A stretch of 54,102 bases of DNA from Crocinitomicaceae bacterium (GCA_002709305.1 PAQM01000017.1:1-54102); one strand, 5' to 3'. Counted from the first letter of the stretch, positions 15,801 through 25,449 are shown. The notes: a model not told the origin generated them from the sequence alone. Numbers and translations are program-made.

Positions 15801-17003
15801 TTATAAGATTGTAATTTTAGATGTATATATAGTGCCTAAGCTATTATGCTTATATGCTATAAAATAATTGCCTGATAGTGATTTTAATTTTAATACTTGA
15901 AATCCATCATTGGTTTTTTTTATTGCAAAATTATCTGTCATTTTATTTCCATCTGAAGAATAAATTTCTAGTTCTAAATCTTTAGAATTAATATTTATTT
16001 TAAAGGAGTTTTTTGAGGGATTAGGGTAGGGATTGATTTTGTCAGCTGAAAAGTGGTCATCAAGACTAGCTGTTTTTTGATAGCTATACATATCATCTTT
16101 GAATAACCCATTGTAACCTGACCCTACGAAAGCTATCCCATTTAATATGAAGTTAGTTGAACCAGACCTTCCTTCTCCAGCATAATCAGATCTTTGTACC
16201 CAAGTATTTGAGAAGTAATTATATTCCCACAAATCTTTTTTAAAATTTGAATTAATATCTTCTCCCATACATATAAATCCTTGAGGGAAAATTCCCCACG
16301 CAGTAGCTCCTTTTCTTTTACTACCAGGAAAAGATGCTTTTTCAGTCCATGAATCTGTTAAAGGTTCATATTGCCAAAAATCATTTTTCAGTACACCATC
16401 ATCTCCTGTTCCGATATAACCTTGTCCACCTATAGAAAAACCTACAGCTTCTTTACGAGCAGTACCTCCAAAGTCATTAATTTGTGTCCATGAGTTTGTC
16501 GTAGGGTTGTACTTATACATATCTTTTGTATATCCCGATATATCGTAGCCTGTTCCTACATATGCAATTGATTCAATAACAAATGATACAGCTTGTCTTC
16601 TCGCAGAACCAATAAAATCAGCTTTTTGTGACCAAGTTTTAGTATTAGGATTATACTCCCACAAATCTTGAAAAAATGGATTGGTTTGACCTTGCCCTAA
16701 ACAAATGTATCCTCTATTGTTAATAGAGAAAGAAGATGCCGAACCACGGTTTAGACCACCTCCATTCTCTCCACCAAGTGATGTCTCATCATCCCAATCA
16801 TTTTGAAAAAATGAATAAGAATACATTTTACGGCGAAATCCTGTTTGATCTAATCCCGCAATAGTATATCCTTCTCCTTCTAGAACAAAAGTAGAGGCTA
16901 CAGTCCTTGGTGCTCCATTAATTGAATCAGCTATAGTCCAAGTATCTTGACTCCATAGGTTTATTAAAAAGAATACTTTTATAGAGAATAATAAATATTT
17001 CAT
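15801..17003 (-). CDS. Secreted kelch-propeller protein with T9SS sorting domain (paralog 1)
   Basis: A 400-residue exported protein with signal peptide 1-18 (...FLINLWSQ). Six or so kelch-like repeats of about 48 residues follow, each with a YNPxTxxW turn and a GYxGTG or GFICMGED strand in place of the classic double glycine, predicting a six-bladed beta-propeller. The C-terminal 80 residues (INPYPNPSKNSFKININ...LSGNYFIAYK) resemble a T9SS type A sorting domain. It is the most downstream and one of the more divergent of four adjacent paralogs; gap to the next upstream paralog is 3 bases. Binding partner unknown. Confidence 0.87.
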   Translation of the reverse strand: MKYLLFSIKVFFLINLWSQDTWTIADSINGAPRTVASTFVLEGEGYTIAGLDQTGFRRKMYSYSFFQNDWDDETSLGGENGGGLNRGSASSFSINNRGYICLGQGQTNPFFQDLWEYNPNTKTWSQKADFIGSARRQAVSFVIESIAYVGTGYDISGYTKDMYKYNPTTNSWTQINDFGGTARKEAVGFSIGGQGYIGTGDDGVLKNDFWQYEPLTDSWTEKASFPGSKRKGATAWGIFPQGFICMGEDINSNFKKDLWEYNYFSNTWVQRSDYAGEGRSGSTNFILNGIAFVGSGYNGLFKDDMYSYQKTASLDDHFSADKINPYPNPSKNSFKININSKDLELEIYSSDGNKMTDNFAIKKTNDGFQVLKLKSLSGNYFIAYKHNSLGTIYTSKITIL

Positions 17004-17006
17004 TTT

Positions 17007-18218
17007 TTATTGAATTATAATTTTTTGTTGTCCTATGATATTATTGTTACCATCTAAACCATTTAGTAGATAAGTTCCCGATGGTATTTGTTGTAAATTT
17101 ATTTTTGAATTATATGCTTCTTCATGGAATTTTAACCCTTTTAATGAAATGATTTCAATTTTTTTAATTTTGGTAGAATTGGTTTTTAAATAAATGTTTT
17201 CTTTTGTTGGGTTTGGATAACAAGTAATATTATGATCTAATTCTTTTGTATTAATTATTTGTGAAGGATTATATTCATGAATACTAGCTTTTTTACCTGA
17301 GTATCCTTTACCTGTTCCAACATAGGCACGACCATTAGCTGTAAATGCACATGCACCTTTTCTCGGTGTTCCTCCGTATGTTGCTTTACTTGACCAACTA
17401 TCATTGAATGGGTTATATTCCCATAAATCATCTAATAATCCCCCATTAGTACCTAAACATACATATCCACGTTGTCCTATAGTGAATGTTGATGCAGCTG
17501 ATCTTTGACTGCCTGGTAAATCAGTACATTGTGTCCATTGGTTAGTCGCAGCACTAAAAGCCCATATATCTTTGCGATAGGCATCTTGATCTGTACCTAA
17601 TCCTACATATGCATTATAACCAATGACAAAACTACTTAATTGGTATCTAACGCCACCAGGAAAATCAGGTAGTTGAGCCCATTGATCTGTTGAAGGTTTG
17701 TATTCCCATAATTGATCTATATAATTATTTGGACCAAGTTTCCCGCAACATACGTATCCTTTAGATCCAATAGAAAAACCGGTTGCAAAATATACTCCAA
17801 AACCAAATCCTCCTGGATAATTAGCTTTTTGATCCCAGGAATTAGTGGTTGGATCGTACTCCCAAAAATCATTTAAAGTCATAGCCCCTGGCGTAGAAGC
17901 TTGTACTAAGTCTATACCAGTTCCTACATATCCTTTATCATTAATTGAAAAAGCGATAGCATTTCTTCTAACAGATCCGGGTAAATCAGCAATTTGAGTC
18001 CATGTGTCTAGTGTAGGGTCATATTTCCAAAAATCATTGTGAACTATCTCTGCAGTATCAACCCCAGTACCTAAATATCCAAAATTATTTATAGTAAAAG
18101 AAACAGCTCGTTCTCTTTTTAAACCTGTAAAATCTGACTTTTTAGTCCAAGTGTTATTAGCCTGCGCATAAATTAAGCTATGTGATATCAATAAAAATAA
18201 AAATATTAGATGCTTCAT
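17007..18218 (-). CDS. Secreted kelch-propeller protein with T9SS sorting domain (paralog 2)
   Basis: A 403-residue protein with signal peptide 1-19 (...HSLIYAQ), then kelch repeats with the core DFWKYDPTLDTWTQIADLPG and GYVGTG motifs recurring about every 50 residues between residues 22 and 320. The T9SS type A sorting domain runs from about 328 (CYPNPTKENIYLKT...IPSGTYLLNG...QQKIIIQ). The repeats contain conserved R-x-x-A/G segments (GSVRRNAIAFSI, GTPRKGACAFTA) shared with the other paralogs. Spacing to neighbours is 1 and 3 bases, so it is in one transcription unit. Confidence 0.88.
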   Translation of the reverse strand: MKHLIFLFLLISHSLIYAQANNTWTKKSDFTGLKRERAVSFTINNFGYLGTGVDTAEIVHNDFWKYDPTLDTWTQIADLPGSVRRNAIAFSINDKGYVGTGIDLVQASTPGAMTLNDFWEYDPTTNSWDQKANYPGGFGFGVYFATGFSIGSKGYVCCGKLGPNNYIDQLWEYKPSTDQWAQLPDFPGGVRYQLSSFVIGYNAYVGLGTDQDAYRKDIWAFSAATNQWTQCTDLPGSQRSAASTFTIGQRGYVCLGTNGGLLDDLWEYNPFNDSWSSKATYGGTPRKGACAFTANGRAYVGTGKGYSGKKASIHEYNPSQIINTKELDHNITCYPNPTKENIYLKTNSTKIKKIEIISLKGLKFHEEAYNSKINLQQIPSGTYLLNGLDGNNNIIGQQKIIIQ

Positions 18219-18219
18219 T

Positions 18220-19377
18220 TTATTTGAAAATAAATTTGTCCTTATAAACTATTTCATTTTTAAAAGCAACACAGTAAAAGTATACTCCTGCTTTTAGATT
18301 TTCTCGATTAAATTTGATTTTGTTATTTATGGTTGATTTTTTATTAATCATTTTACCTTTTATATCATAAATTATTACATCAAATTGATTTAAGTTTTCA
18401 GATTCAAATTTTATATATTCTTTAGCAGGGTTTGGATAACATTTGAATCTTTTTTGATCAAACATTTCTTCAAGATTAGCAAGGGCATCAAACTCCCAGA
18501 AATCATTAAAATTTGTTCCGTTAGTTCCTGTGCCAATGTATGCTTTATTACCAATAGTAAGTCTTACAGCAAATCTTCTACTAGTGCCAAAGAATTCAGT
18601 ATGAGGCTGCCAGGTATTTGTAGCAGGATTGAATTCCCAAGTTTCAGAATTCACATTAGAAAGGCTACCGGCGTATCCGCTAACAATATATCCTTTATTA
18701 TTTTGACTAAAGCCTACAGCACCAGAGGTAGTTAAACCTGGGAAGTTTGCTCTTGCTGTCCATTGGTCAATTGAAGGTTTGTACTCCCAAAATCCACTTG
18801 AGGTTTTAACATAACCTTTACCATCTATTGTAAATGTTGTATTCCAAACTGAAATGTTAAACGGTGCAGAATTTTTTTCAGTCCAGTTATCTATCTCAGA
18901 GTTGTATTCATATAAATTATTTCCTGACATATAATAACCTTTTTTTCCAATTGCGAAACCTTCTCTATTCATCGTTGAAGTTGGTGTATTTGCAACAGAA
19001 GTCCATACGTTATTTATAGGGTCATATTTATAGAATTCATTCCCTGGACCTTGTTGACCTCCTCCTACAAAACCAAAGTTTTCCATCCCAAAGGAGAGAA
19101 CTCCATAATTTCCATTACCATTGTTTCCTATATAATCAGCTTTTTGAGTCCAAGAATTAGTGCTTGGATCATATTGCCACCAATCTTTGAGAACAATATT
19201 TTGGCCAGTTCCATTGTAATGCCCTAATCCTATATAACCTTTATTGCCAATTGAAATACCCATTGCGCGATGTCTTCCAATAGATCCAAAATCAGCACGT
19301 TGAATCCATGAGGAAGCTATGATGTTTTCTGTATAGAAAAAAGCTAAAAATAATAGGATGATTTTAATCAATTTCAT
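18220..19377 (-). CDS. Secreted kelch-propeller protein with T9SS sorting domain (paralog 3)
   Basis: This 385-residue protein is the closest relative of the adjacent upstream paralog: both begin the mature part with a W-I-Q-x-A-D-F segment, then R-H-R, then GLGHYNGxG and DWWxYDPSTNSWTQKADY. Signal peptide 1-21 (...ENIIAS). Kelch repeats extend to about 300; one blade (around residues 150-200) is shortened and lacks the GYxGTG strand. The T9SS sorting domain starts near 308 (KCYPNPAKEYIKFES...LKAGVYFYCVAFKN). Its start codon overlaps the stop of the upstream gene as ATGA. Confidence 0.88.
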   Translation of the reverse strand: MKLIKIILLFLAFFYTENIIASSWIQRADFGSIGRHRAMGISIGNKGYIGLGHYNGTGQNIVLKDWWQYDPSTNSWTQKADYIGNNGNGNYGVLSFGMENFGFVGGGQQGPGNEFYKYDPINNVWTSVANTPTSTMNREGFAIGKKGYYMSGNNLYEYNSEIDNWTEKNSAPFNISVWNTTFTIDGKGYVKTSSGFWEYKPSIDQWTARANFPGLTTSGAVGFSQNNKGYIVSGYAGSLSNVNSETWEFNPATNTWQPHTEFFGTSRRFAVRLTIGNKAYIGTGTNGTNFNDFWEFDALANLEEMFDQKRFKCYPNPAKEYIKFESENLNQFDVIIYDIKGKMINKKSTINNKIKFNRENLKAGVYFYCVAFKNEIVYKDKFIFK

Positions 19378-20594
19378 TTTAGAATAATTAATTTTTGTTT
19401 TCTCAAATTGTAGTTTTTGTAATTTAAATGATATTGATATCTGCCTGGAGGTAAATCAATAACTTCTATTTTTGTTTGACTTTGATTAATTTTTTTTCTT
19501 TTTACTAATTTACCCGATGAATTTGTTAATTCTATGTATGTATTTTCAATTTCAAAATCACCATCGAAATTAAAATCACAAATAATAAAATCTGATGTAG
19601 GATTAGGGTAAACTTTAATATTATTTTGTTCAATATTTTGTTCAAGTGTGGATAAATACTTATCGTATACCCACCAATCAGAAAAGTTTACACCGTTTGT
19701 TCCTAGGCCAACATAAACATCATTGTTAAGTACAATTGATGTGAGATATCTTCTTGCTGTTCCTTGAAAATCAGATATTTTTGACCACAAATCAGTATTA
19801 GGATTATATTCCCACATATCACTATAATTTATTCCTAGGTCATTATTTTGTCCAGTTAATATGTAGCCTTTACCTTCTAATTCAAATCCTGTTGCTTCTT
19901 GTCTCATCAAAGGACCTACATTAGATTTTTGGATCCATGAATCCGTATTTGGGTTATATTGCCAAAAATCATTTGAGGGGCCTGAGAATAAATCACCAGT
20001 ACCAACATATCCATAATTACCAATACTAAATCCAACTGATGCGGTTCTGCTATTACCAGCCATATCTGCAATTTGGGTCCAAGAATCAATATTTGGATCA
20101 TATTTGTAGAAACTTTTTACACGACCTAGGTTTGTTTCACCTGTACCGACATATCCTTTTTCATTAATAACAAAGGATACAGCGCCTCGACGTCCAGTTC
20201 CTGTGAATGGAGCAATAGCTACCCATGAATTTGTTATGGGATTATATTTAAAAAAATCTTGAACTAAAACACTTCCAACAGAAGATGTTCTACCTGTACC
20301 AACATAACCAAAATTATCAATTGTAAATCCAACTGCATCATAACATAGTCCACCAAGGTAATCTGCTTTTTGAGTCCATGAATTTGTAGATGGATCGTAT
20401 TCCCACCAGTCATTGAACAAAACATTTATACCAGCACCATTATAATGTCCTAATCCTACATAAGCTTTATTTGATATTGCAATTCCAACTGTTCTGTGAC
20501 GAGCGTCTGCTGGAAAATCAGCTTTTTGAATCCATCCACCTGCAAATAATGTATTGCTAAAAATAAAAATTATAAAATATGTACTTAATTTCAT
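19374..20594 (-). CDS. Secreted kelch-propeller protein with T9SS sorting domain (paralog 4)
   Basis: A 406-residue protein with signal peptide 1-18 (...SNTLFAG) and about six kelch-like repeats (YDPSTNSWTQKADYLGG, KYNPITNSWVAIAPFTG, QYNPNTDSWIQKSN and so on) to about residue 310. The T9SS-type tail begins near 322 (KVYPNPTSDFIICDF...LPPGRYQYHLNYKN). It is the first kelch gene of the operon; its ATG overlaps the GEVED gene stop by one base (TAATG). Strong local similarity to paralog 3 points to a tandem duplication. Confidence 0.88.
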   Translation of the reverse strand: MKLSTYFIIFIFSNTLFAGGWIQKADFPADARHRTVGIAISNKAYVGLGHYNGAGINVLFNDWWEYDPSTNSWTQKADYLGGLCYDAVGFTIDNFGYVGTGRTSSVGSVLVQDFFKYNPITNSWVAIAPFTGTGRRGAVSFVINEKGYVGTGETNLGRVKSFYKYDPNIDSWTQIADMAGNSRTASVGFSIGNYGYVGTGDLFSGPSNDFWQYNPNTDSWIQKSNVGPLMRQEATGFELEGKGYILTGQNNDLGINYSDMWEYNPNTDLWSKISDFQGTARRYLTSIVLNNDVYVGLGTNGVNFSDWWVYDKYLSTLEQNIEQNNIKVYPNPTSDFIICDFNFDGDFEIENTYIELTNSSGKLVKRKKINQSQTKIEVIDLPPGRYQYHLNYKNYNLRKQKLIILK

Positions 20595-21730
20595 TATTCT
20601 ATTATGAGTTTTTGTCTTATTTTTTTATTGTTTGATATAAGTTCAATAAAGTATAATCCAGATGAAAGCCAACTAACATCAATATGTTGATTTATTTTTA
20701 ATTCTTGAGAAAAAATAGATTTTCCTTGTGAGTCGATAATATTTATATGGCCTTTATAATTTTTGACTTTAATATTATTTGTTGCTGGATTTGGTATGAC
20801 TTTAAAGTTATTTTGATTTAGTTCATTTATTTCTAATGTTTCTGGGTTAATGGATATATCATAAGGCCCCATGCTAAAAGACCATCCATCAACAATAACA
20901 TAAACCGAATCGATTCCTAAAGTATTAGCTGTTAGTTTTGATGATACTCCGCAATCGGGATGGTCATCATTTACACCCAATACATTACCTTCTGTATCAA
21001 AAACAGATAAGAACGTATCAAAACTTGACCCACATAAAGAAATATTTAGAGCTATAGTTGATGGATCTAAAAGAACTAAATAATAAACATCAGGTGATGC
21101 ATAGACAGGGTTTTGGTTGCTATAACATATAGAATTATCATGACTTTCAAAGAAAGGTAAAGAAGATACAATTCGAGGTTCACTTATATAATCACCAACA
21201 TAGCTAGAACAATCTATTCCATTTTGGATATAAACACTGAAGTCAGTTGTAGATCCCCATGTGAAATTATCACAAGGGTCTAATGGTAACGATTCGTTTT
21301 CTGCTTGTGTTATTCGCATTCTAGATTGTCCAGATATCGCTCCTGTTGGAACTGAAAATATAAATGTACTCATTGGTGTAGGTGGAGTTCCTTCCCATGT
21401 TCCAATTGATTCAGAAGGATCAAAGATACCATCTAAATTAAAGTCAATCCATGCTTGACCACTACTGTTATAATTCCCACCGCATGTTCCAAATTGAATA
21501 TCAATAGAATAAAGTGACCCTGCATCCAAAAAAACTGTTTGAGATAGAAATTCTTCAACTCCAGTATTTCCAGGGCAACCAGTGTATGATATTGACCCTG
21601 AAGATCCAATCAATGATACTGACTCTATGTTAGAGTCTGCTGTAGAGCTTGGTCCAGCATTCATACAATATTGAGCATTATACAGAAATGATAGACTTGT
21701 AAATACAACCACAAGTAGTATATTCTTCAT
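20594..21730 (-). CDS. Secreted GEVED-domain protein with T9SS sorting domain
   Basis: A 378-residue exported protein. Signal peptide 1-19 (...SFLYNAQ), then a GEVED-like domain (about 20-160) with characteristic QAWIDFNLDGIFDPSESIG and GQSRMRITQAEN segments, a second beta-rich domain (about 175-295) of the pre-peptidase or fibronectin-like kind with CGSSFDTFLSVFDTEGNVLG and DSVYVIVDGWS, and a T9SS type A tail from about 305 (KVIPNPATNNIKVKN...WLSSGLYFIELISNNKK). GEVED domains occur in secreted adhesins and enzymes of marine Bacteroidota. As first gene of the kelch run it probably marks the operon start. Function not established. Confidence 0.85.
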   Translation of the reverse strand: MKNILLVVVFTSLSFLYNAQYCMNAGPSSTADSNIESVSLIGSSGSISYTGCPGNTGVEEFLSQTVFLDAGSLYSIDIQFGTCGGNYNSSGQAWIDFNLDGIFDPSESIGTWEGTPPTPMSTFIFSVPTGAISGQSRMRITQAENESLPLDPCDNFTWGSTTDFSVYIQNGIDCSSYVGDYISEPRIVSSLPFFESHDNSICYSNQNPVYASPDVYYLVLLDPSTIALNISLCGSSFDTFLSVFDTEGNVLGVNDDHPDCGVSSKLTANTLGIDSVYVIVDGWSFSMGPYDISINPETLEINELNQNNFKVIPNPATNNIKVKNYKGHINIIDSQGKSIFSQELKINQHIDVSWLSSGLYFIELISNNKKIRQKLIIE

Positions 21731-21858
21731 AGCTTGATTTTAGTAGTTAAACACACTACAATATAAGTATATATTATCAAAATATTAAATTAATGTTAAC
21801 GTAAGATAAAACAGTCTCAATTGTAATCGTCTCAGTTAAGTTTGAGTTTAACAATATT

Positions 21859-22512
21859 TTATTGCATGAAAGCGAACATTAAAATATTGGCTCCCATCTT
21901 TAATGCTTGAGCTCTTTTTTTTTCAGAGTCGTTGTGAACTTCAGGATTTTCCCAGCCATCACTTAAGTCGGTTTCATATGTATATAGACAAACTAATCTG
22001 CCATCAATTATGATTCCAAATGCTTGTGGTCGTTTTCCATCATGTTCGTGGATTTTTGGTAGGCCATTAAAATCATATTTTTGATGAAATATTTTGTGAT
22101 TAAATGGTAGTTCTATTAATTGATTATCTGGAAAAACTTTTTTCAATTCTATACGGATAAATTCATCCATACCATAATTATCATCGATATGAAGAAATCC
22201 TCCACCTATTAAATAAGACCTTAGATTCTCAGCTTCAATTTGAGAAAAAACAACATTTCCGTGTCCAGTCATATGGATAAAAGGAAATTGAAATAAATCA
22301 GCACTACCAACTTCTACATAAGGCACTTTTTCATTTATTGATGTTCCTAAATTATCGTTGCAAAATGATATTAAGTTTGGCAATGCTGTTGGGTTAGCAT
22401 AATAATCACCTCCACCATTATATTTTAAAACGGCTAATTGGTATCCTTGTCCAAATAATTTAGTGTTTAGAGCGATTACTAAAGATGCAATAAAAAATAT
22501 TTTTTTAATCAT
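21859..22512 (-). CDS. DUF4159-domain exported protein
   Basis: A 217-residue protein with signal peptide 1-21 (...NTKLFGQ). The rest fits DUF4159: LAVLKYNGGGDYYANPTAL, the FPFIHMTGHGNV strand, LIGGGFLHIDDNYG (a ThuA/class-I-amidotransferase-like glycine-rich turn), and the end DSEKKRAQALKMGANILMFA. The family is predicted to have a GATase-like fold, but its reaction is unknown. It overlaps rsmE by 8 bases and is the last gene of the holA-rsmE-DUF4159 run. Confidence 0.82.
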   Translation of the reverse strand: MIKKIFFIASLVIALNTKLFGQGYQLAVLKYNGGGDYYANPTALPNLISFCNDNLGTSINEKVPYVEVGSADLFQFPFIHMTGHGNVVFSQIEAENLRSYLIGGGFLHIDDNYGMDEFIRIELKKVFPDNQLIELPFNHKIFHQKYDFNGLPKIHEHDGKRPQAFGIIIDGRLVCLYTYETDLSDGWENPEVHNDSEKKRAQALKMGANILMFAFMQ

Positions 22513-23203
22513 TCATTAAAATTTTAGCTTCGATACAGCTGTATATTGCAGCTGTTTCTGTTCTTAGAATATTTTTGCCTAAAGTTATGTTTTTGTATCC
22601 ATTGTTATTTGCGAATTTAATTTCTTCTAAACTAAAACCTCCTTCTGGTCCAATTAAAATAGGGCAATCTTTTAATTCAAAAACATCACTAAACTTTTCT
22701 TTATTTAAATCGTGGCAATTTGCAATTAATCCTTTAGGATTTTTAGTTATAAATTTTTCAAAATTCATTATTGAATTGATTCTTGGAAGAAATCTTTGAT
22801 TTGATTGTTTCATTGCTGAAATTGCTTTTTTTTCTAGTCTATTAGTCTTTATAGAAGTTCGTTCTGAATTTTCACATTGAATTAAAGAAATTTCGGTGAT
22901 TCCAATTTCTGTTGCTTTTTCAATGAACCATTCTACTCGATCCATTTTTTTTGGCGGAGATATGGCAATATGAATCTCATTAGTTGGCTGAATTGATTTT
23001 AATGTTTCATTAATTTTTAGGATGCATGATTTTGAGTTTTCTTCAATAATTTCACAGTAAAATAAATTCCCTTTACCATCTAGAACACCTACTTTGTTTC
23101 CTTTCTTCATCCTAAGAACACGAATGATATGTTTTGATTCGGATTCACTTAACTGATGTTTGTGTGACTTACTATTAATATTTGAATCGTAAAACAGTCG
23201 CAT
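22505..23203 (-). CDS. rsmE: 16S rRNA (uracil(1498)-N(3))-methyltransferase
   Basis: A 232-residue RsmE, the SPOUT-class enzyme that methylates N3 of U1498 in 16S rRNA at the decoding site. The N-terminal PUA-like part (HIIRVLRMKKGNKVGVLDGKG) is followed by the SPOUT core: a basic RVEWFIEKATEIGI helix, the SAM-binding knot IGPEGGFSLEEI and the closing LGKNILRTETAAI. Length is normal. It overlaps holA by one base and the DUF4159 gene by eight, so translation is coupled. Confidence 0.95.
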   Translation of the reverse strand: MRLFYDSNINSKSHKHQLSESESKHIIRVLRMKKGNKVGVLDGKGNLFYCEIIEENSKSCILKINETLKSIQPTNEIHIAISPPKKMDRVEWFIEKATEIGITEISLIQCENSERTSIKTNRLEKKAISAMKQSNQRFLPRINSIMNFEKFITKNPKGLIANCHDLNKEKFSDVFELKDCPILIGPEGGFSLEEIKFANNNGYKNITLGKNILRTETAAIYSCIEAKILMND

Positions 23204-24201
23204 TAGTTCATCAATCTATAAATTAGTTCTGTCATTAATTCACCTGAATTAAAAGATGAGTTTCCAACTCCTTTTGCTTTTAAATCATATTCATGAAGTA
23301 ACTCAATATTTGCGGCAATTTTTTGTGGTGTATATAATCTAGTAGCATCAATTAATTTACCCGCAACAAAAGGAGGTACATGTAATTTACTAGAAATATT
23401 ATTTTTCTCTTTGTTTTCTATAAAGTGGATTTTCATCAACTTTGAAAAATGACTGAATAGGCTTCCAATTACAGGTATTATATTTCCTGCTTTAGGATTG
23501 TGATTAAAATAATTCACAATAGTATTTGCTTTTGTAACATCATGAACACTAATAGCATTTATTAATTCATAAATATTATAATCTTTTGATATACCAATAC
23601 ATTCTTCTATATGGGTTTCGTTAATTTTAGTTTCATTATTAACTAAGATTTTCAATTTTTCAATTTCATTAGCAATTTTGTTTAAGTCATTACCTAAGAA
23701 TTCAGATAACAAAACACTTGCTTTAGTAGTTATTTTATAGTTGTTTGATTCAACAAATGAGTTAATCCATTGAACTAATTTATATTCAGGGACTTTATCA
23801 GATTTAAATACAACCCCATGTTTTGAAGCGACTTTTAATCCTTTCTTTCTTGAGTCATATTTTTTGTGCTTATAATTAATTACTAAAATTGTTTGTTCAG
23901 AAGGATCTTCAAAATATGGTGTTAATTCTTCTATTGATTTTAAATCTTGTGCTTCTTTAAGAATAACTAGTCTTCTTTCCGCCATCATAGGGTATTCTTT
24001 GGCTATGGAAATAATATTTATAGCTTCAGAATCTTTACCATATAGAATTGTTTGATTGAAGTCTCTTTCATGCTTTTCTAAAGCATTTTCTATAATTTCA
24101 TTAGTTATTTTATCAATATAAAAAGATTCTTCTCCATGTAGAAAATAGATTTTTTCAAATTTCTTTGACTTTATATCATTTATGATATTATTATAGTTCA
24201 T
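23203..24201 (-). CDS. holA: DNA polymerase III subunit delta
   Basis: A 332-residue HolA, the clamp-loader wrench that opens the sliding clamp. It starts with KKFEKIYFLHGEESFYIDKI, the usual family opening, and has SIAKEYPMMAERRLVILKEA and a central ILVINYKHKKYDSRKKGLK region. The C-terminal collar helices end with SSFNSGELMTELIYRLM, typical for Bacteroidota HolA. It lies directly after pepT with no spacer and overlaps rsmE by one base. Confidence 0.92.
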   Translation of the reverse strand: MNYNNIINDIKSKKFEKIYFLHGEESFYIDKITNEIIENALEKHERDFNQTILYGKDSEAINIISIAKEYPMMAERRLVILKEAQDLKSIEELTPYFEDPSEQTILVINYKHKKYDSRKKGLKVASKHGVVFKSDKVPEYKLVQWINSFVESNNYKITTKASVLLSEFLGNDLNKIANEIEKLKILVNNETKINETHIEECIGISKDYNIYELINAISVHDVTKANTIVNYFNHNPKAGNIIPVIGSLFSHFSKLMKIHFIENKEKNNISSKLHVPPFVAGKLIDATRLYTPQKIAANIELLHEYDLKAKGVGNSSFNSGELMTELIYRLMN

Positions 24202-25449
24202 TTAATTGTGTTGTGTCCATATTTGAACTAATTCTACTAATGTTCTAGTTGCTTTTTCCATATCTTGTATGCTAACGAATTCTTGACGTGAATGAATAGC
24301 CATTTCACCAGTAAAGATATTTGGACAAGGTAATCCCATGAAAGAAAGACGAGAGCCATCTGTACCCCCACGAATAATTTTAGGTTTTGGATTGATTCCG
24401 GCTAATTTCATTGCTTTAATAGCGTAATCAGAAACAAATGGAACTGTATCTAGCACCTCCTTCATATTACGATATTGTTCTTTTATTTCGAAAGTATATT
24501 TTAATTTAGGATAATTTTTAAGTGTTTTTTTCAATAATTTTTCTAACTGTTTTTCGTGGTCTTTTAATTTATTGGTGATATGGTCTCTGATTATAAAGTT
24601 AACTTTTGCAAATTCCATACCTCCTTCTATTGAAACAGGGTGAACAAATCCTTCGCGGTTTTCTGTTGTTTCTGGAGACCACTTATCTTTTGGTAAAGTA
24701 GAAATGAACTCAGAAATTACTTTCATTGCATTAACCATTTTTCCTTTAGCATAACCAGGATGAGCAGGTATACCTTCTAAAGTTATTTTAACAGCATCAG
24801 CAGAGAAACTTTCATCTTCTAGAGAACCCAAGACACCTCCATCTAATGTATATCCAAAATCAGCATTTAGTTTTTTCATGTCTAAATGTTCTACACCTCT
24901 TCCTACTTCTTCATCTGGTGTAAATAATATGCGAATTGTAGGGTGAGGAATATCTTGATTTGTCATTAGATGATTGGCTAAATCCATGATAATTGCAATT
25001 CCTGCTTTATCATCAGCGCCAAGTAATGTTAAGCCACTTGCAGTAATGATGTCATCTCCAATTTTCTCTTTTAAATAAGGATGTTTTATTGTTGTAATTA
25101 CTTGTGACTTATCATCTGGAAGTATTATAGGTTCACCATTATAATTTCTATGAATAATAGGTTTAACATTTGTTCCACTACAATCTGGAGCTGTATCCAT
25201 ATGTGAACAGAAACAGATAGTTGGTAAATTTAAATTTTCAGTATTATTAGGTATAGTACCAAACACGTATCCCCATTGATCCATTTCAGCATCTTTAATG
25301 CCCATTAATTTTAATTCACTCACTAATAATTGACCTAATTCTTTTTGAATTGAAGAAGAAGGAAATGAAGTTGAATTAGGATCTGCAGTTGTATCTATTT
25401 TTGCGTATTTAACAAATCTATTTTCTACTGTTGAGATATAATTTTTCAT
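24202..25449 (-). CDS. pepT: Peptidase T (tripeptide aminopeptidase)
   Basis: The 415-residue product is an M20B metallopeptidase that removes N-terminal residues from tripeptides in the cytosol. Two zinc ligands sit in CFCSHMDTAPDCSG (His and Asp at about 82-84), the bridging Asp in GADDKAGIAII, the general base and ligand Glu in FTPDEEVGRG, and a further Asp in YTLDGG. The dimerisation domain includes VKITLEGIPAHPGYAKGKMVNA, and the C-terminal ligand His is in IHSRQEFVSI. Length matches E. coli PepT (about 408). Confidence 0.96.
   Translation of the reverse strand: MKNYISTVENRFVKYAKIDTTADPNSTSFPSSSIQKELGQLLVSELKLMGIKDAEMDQWGYVFGTIPNNTENLNLPTICFCSHMDTAPDCSGTNVKPIIHRNYNGEPIILPDDKSQVITTIKHPYLKEKIGDDIITASGLTLLGADDKAGIAIIMDLANHLMTNQDIPHPTIRILFTPDEEVGRGVEHLDMKKLNADFGYTLDGGVLGSLEDESFSADAVKITLEGIPAHPGYAKGKMVNAMKVISEFISTLPKDKWSPETTENREGFVHPVSIEGGMEFAKVNFIIRDHITNKLKDHEKQLEKLLKKTLKNYPKLKYTFEIKEQYRNMKEVLDTVPFVSDYAIKAMKLAGINPKPKIIRGGTDGSRLSFMGLPCPNIFTGEMAIHSRQEFVSIQDMEKATRTLVELVQIWTQHN

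Noticed and set aside
19916-20101. Minus-strand frame within kelch paralog 4
   Set aside because: It is an alternative frame of a real kelch gene on the same strand; the real frame has clear repeats and a continuous product.
15801-20594. Tandem array as a mobile element or CRISPR-like repeat
   Set aside because: Repeats are protein-coding kelch blades in four intact genes with signal peptides and sorting tails; no terminal inverted repeats, transposase or regular short direct repeats.
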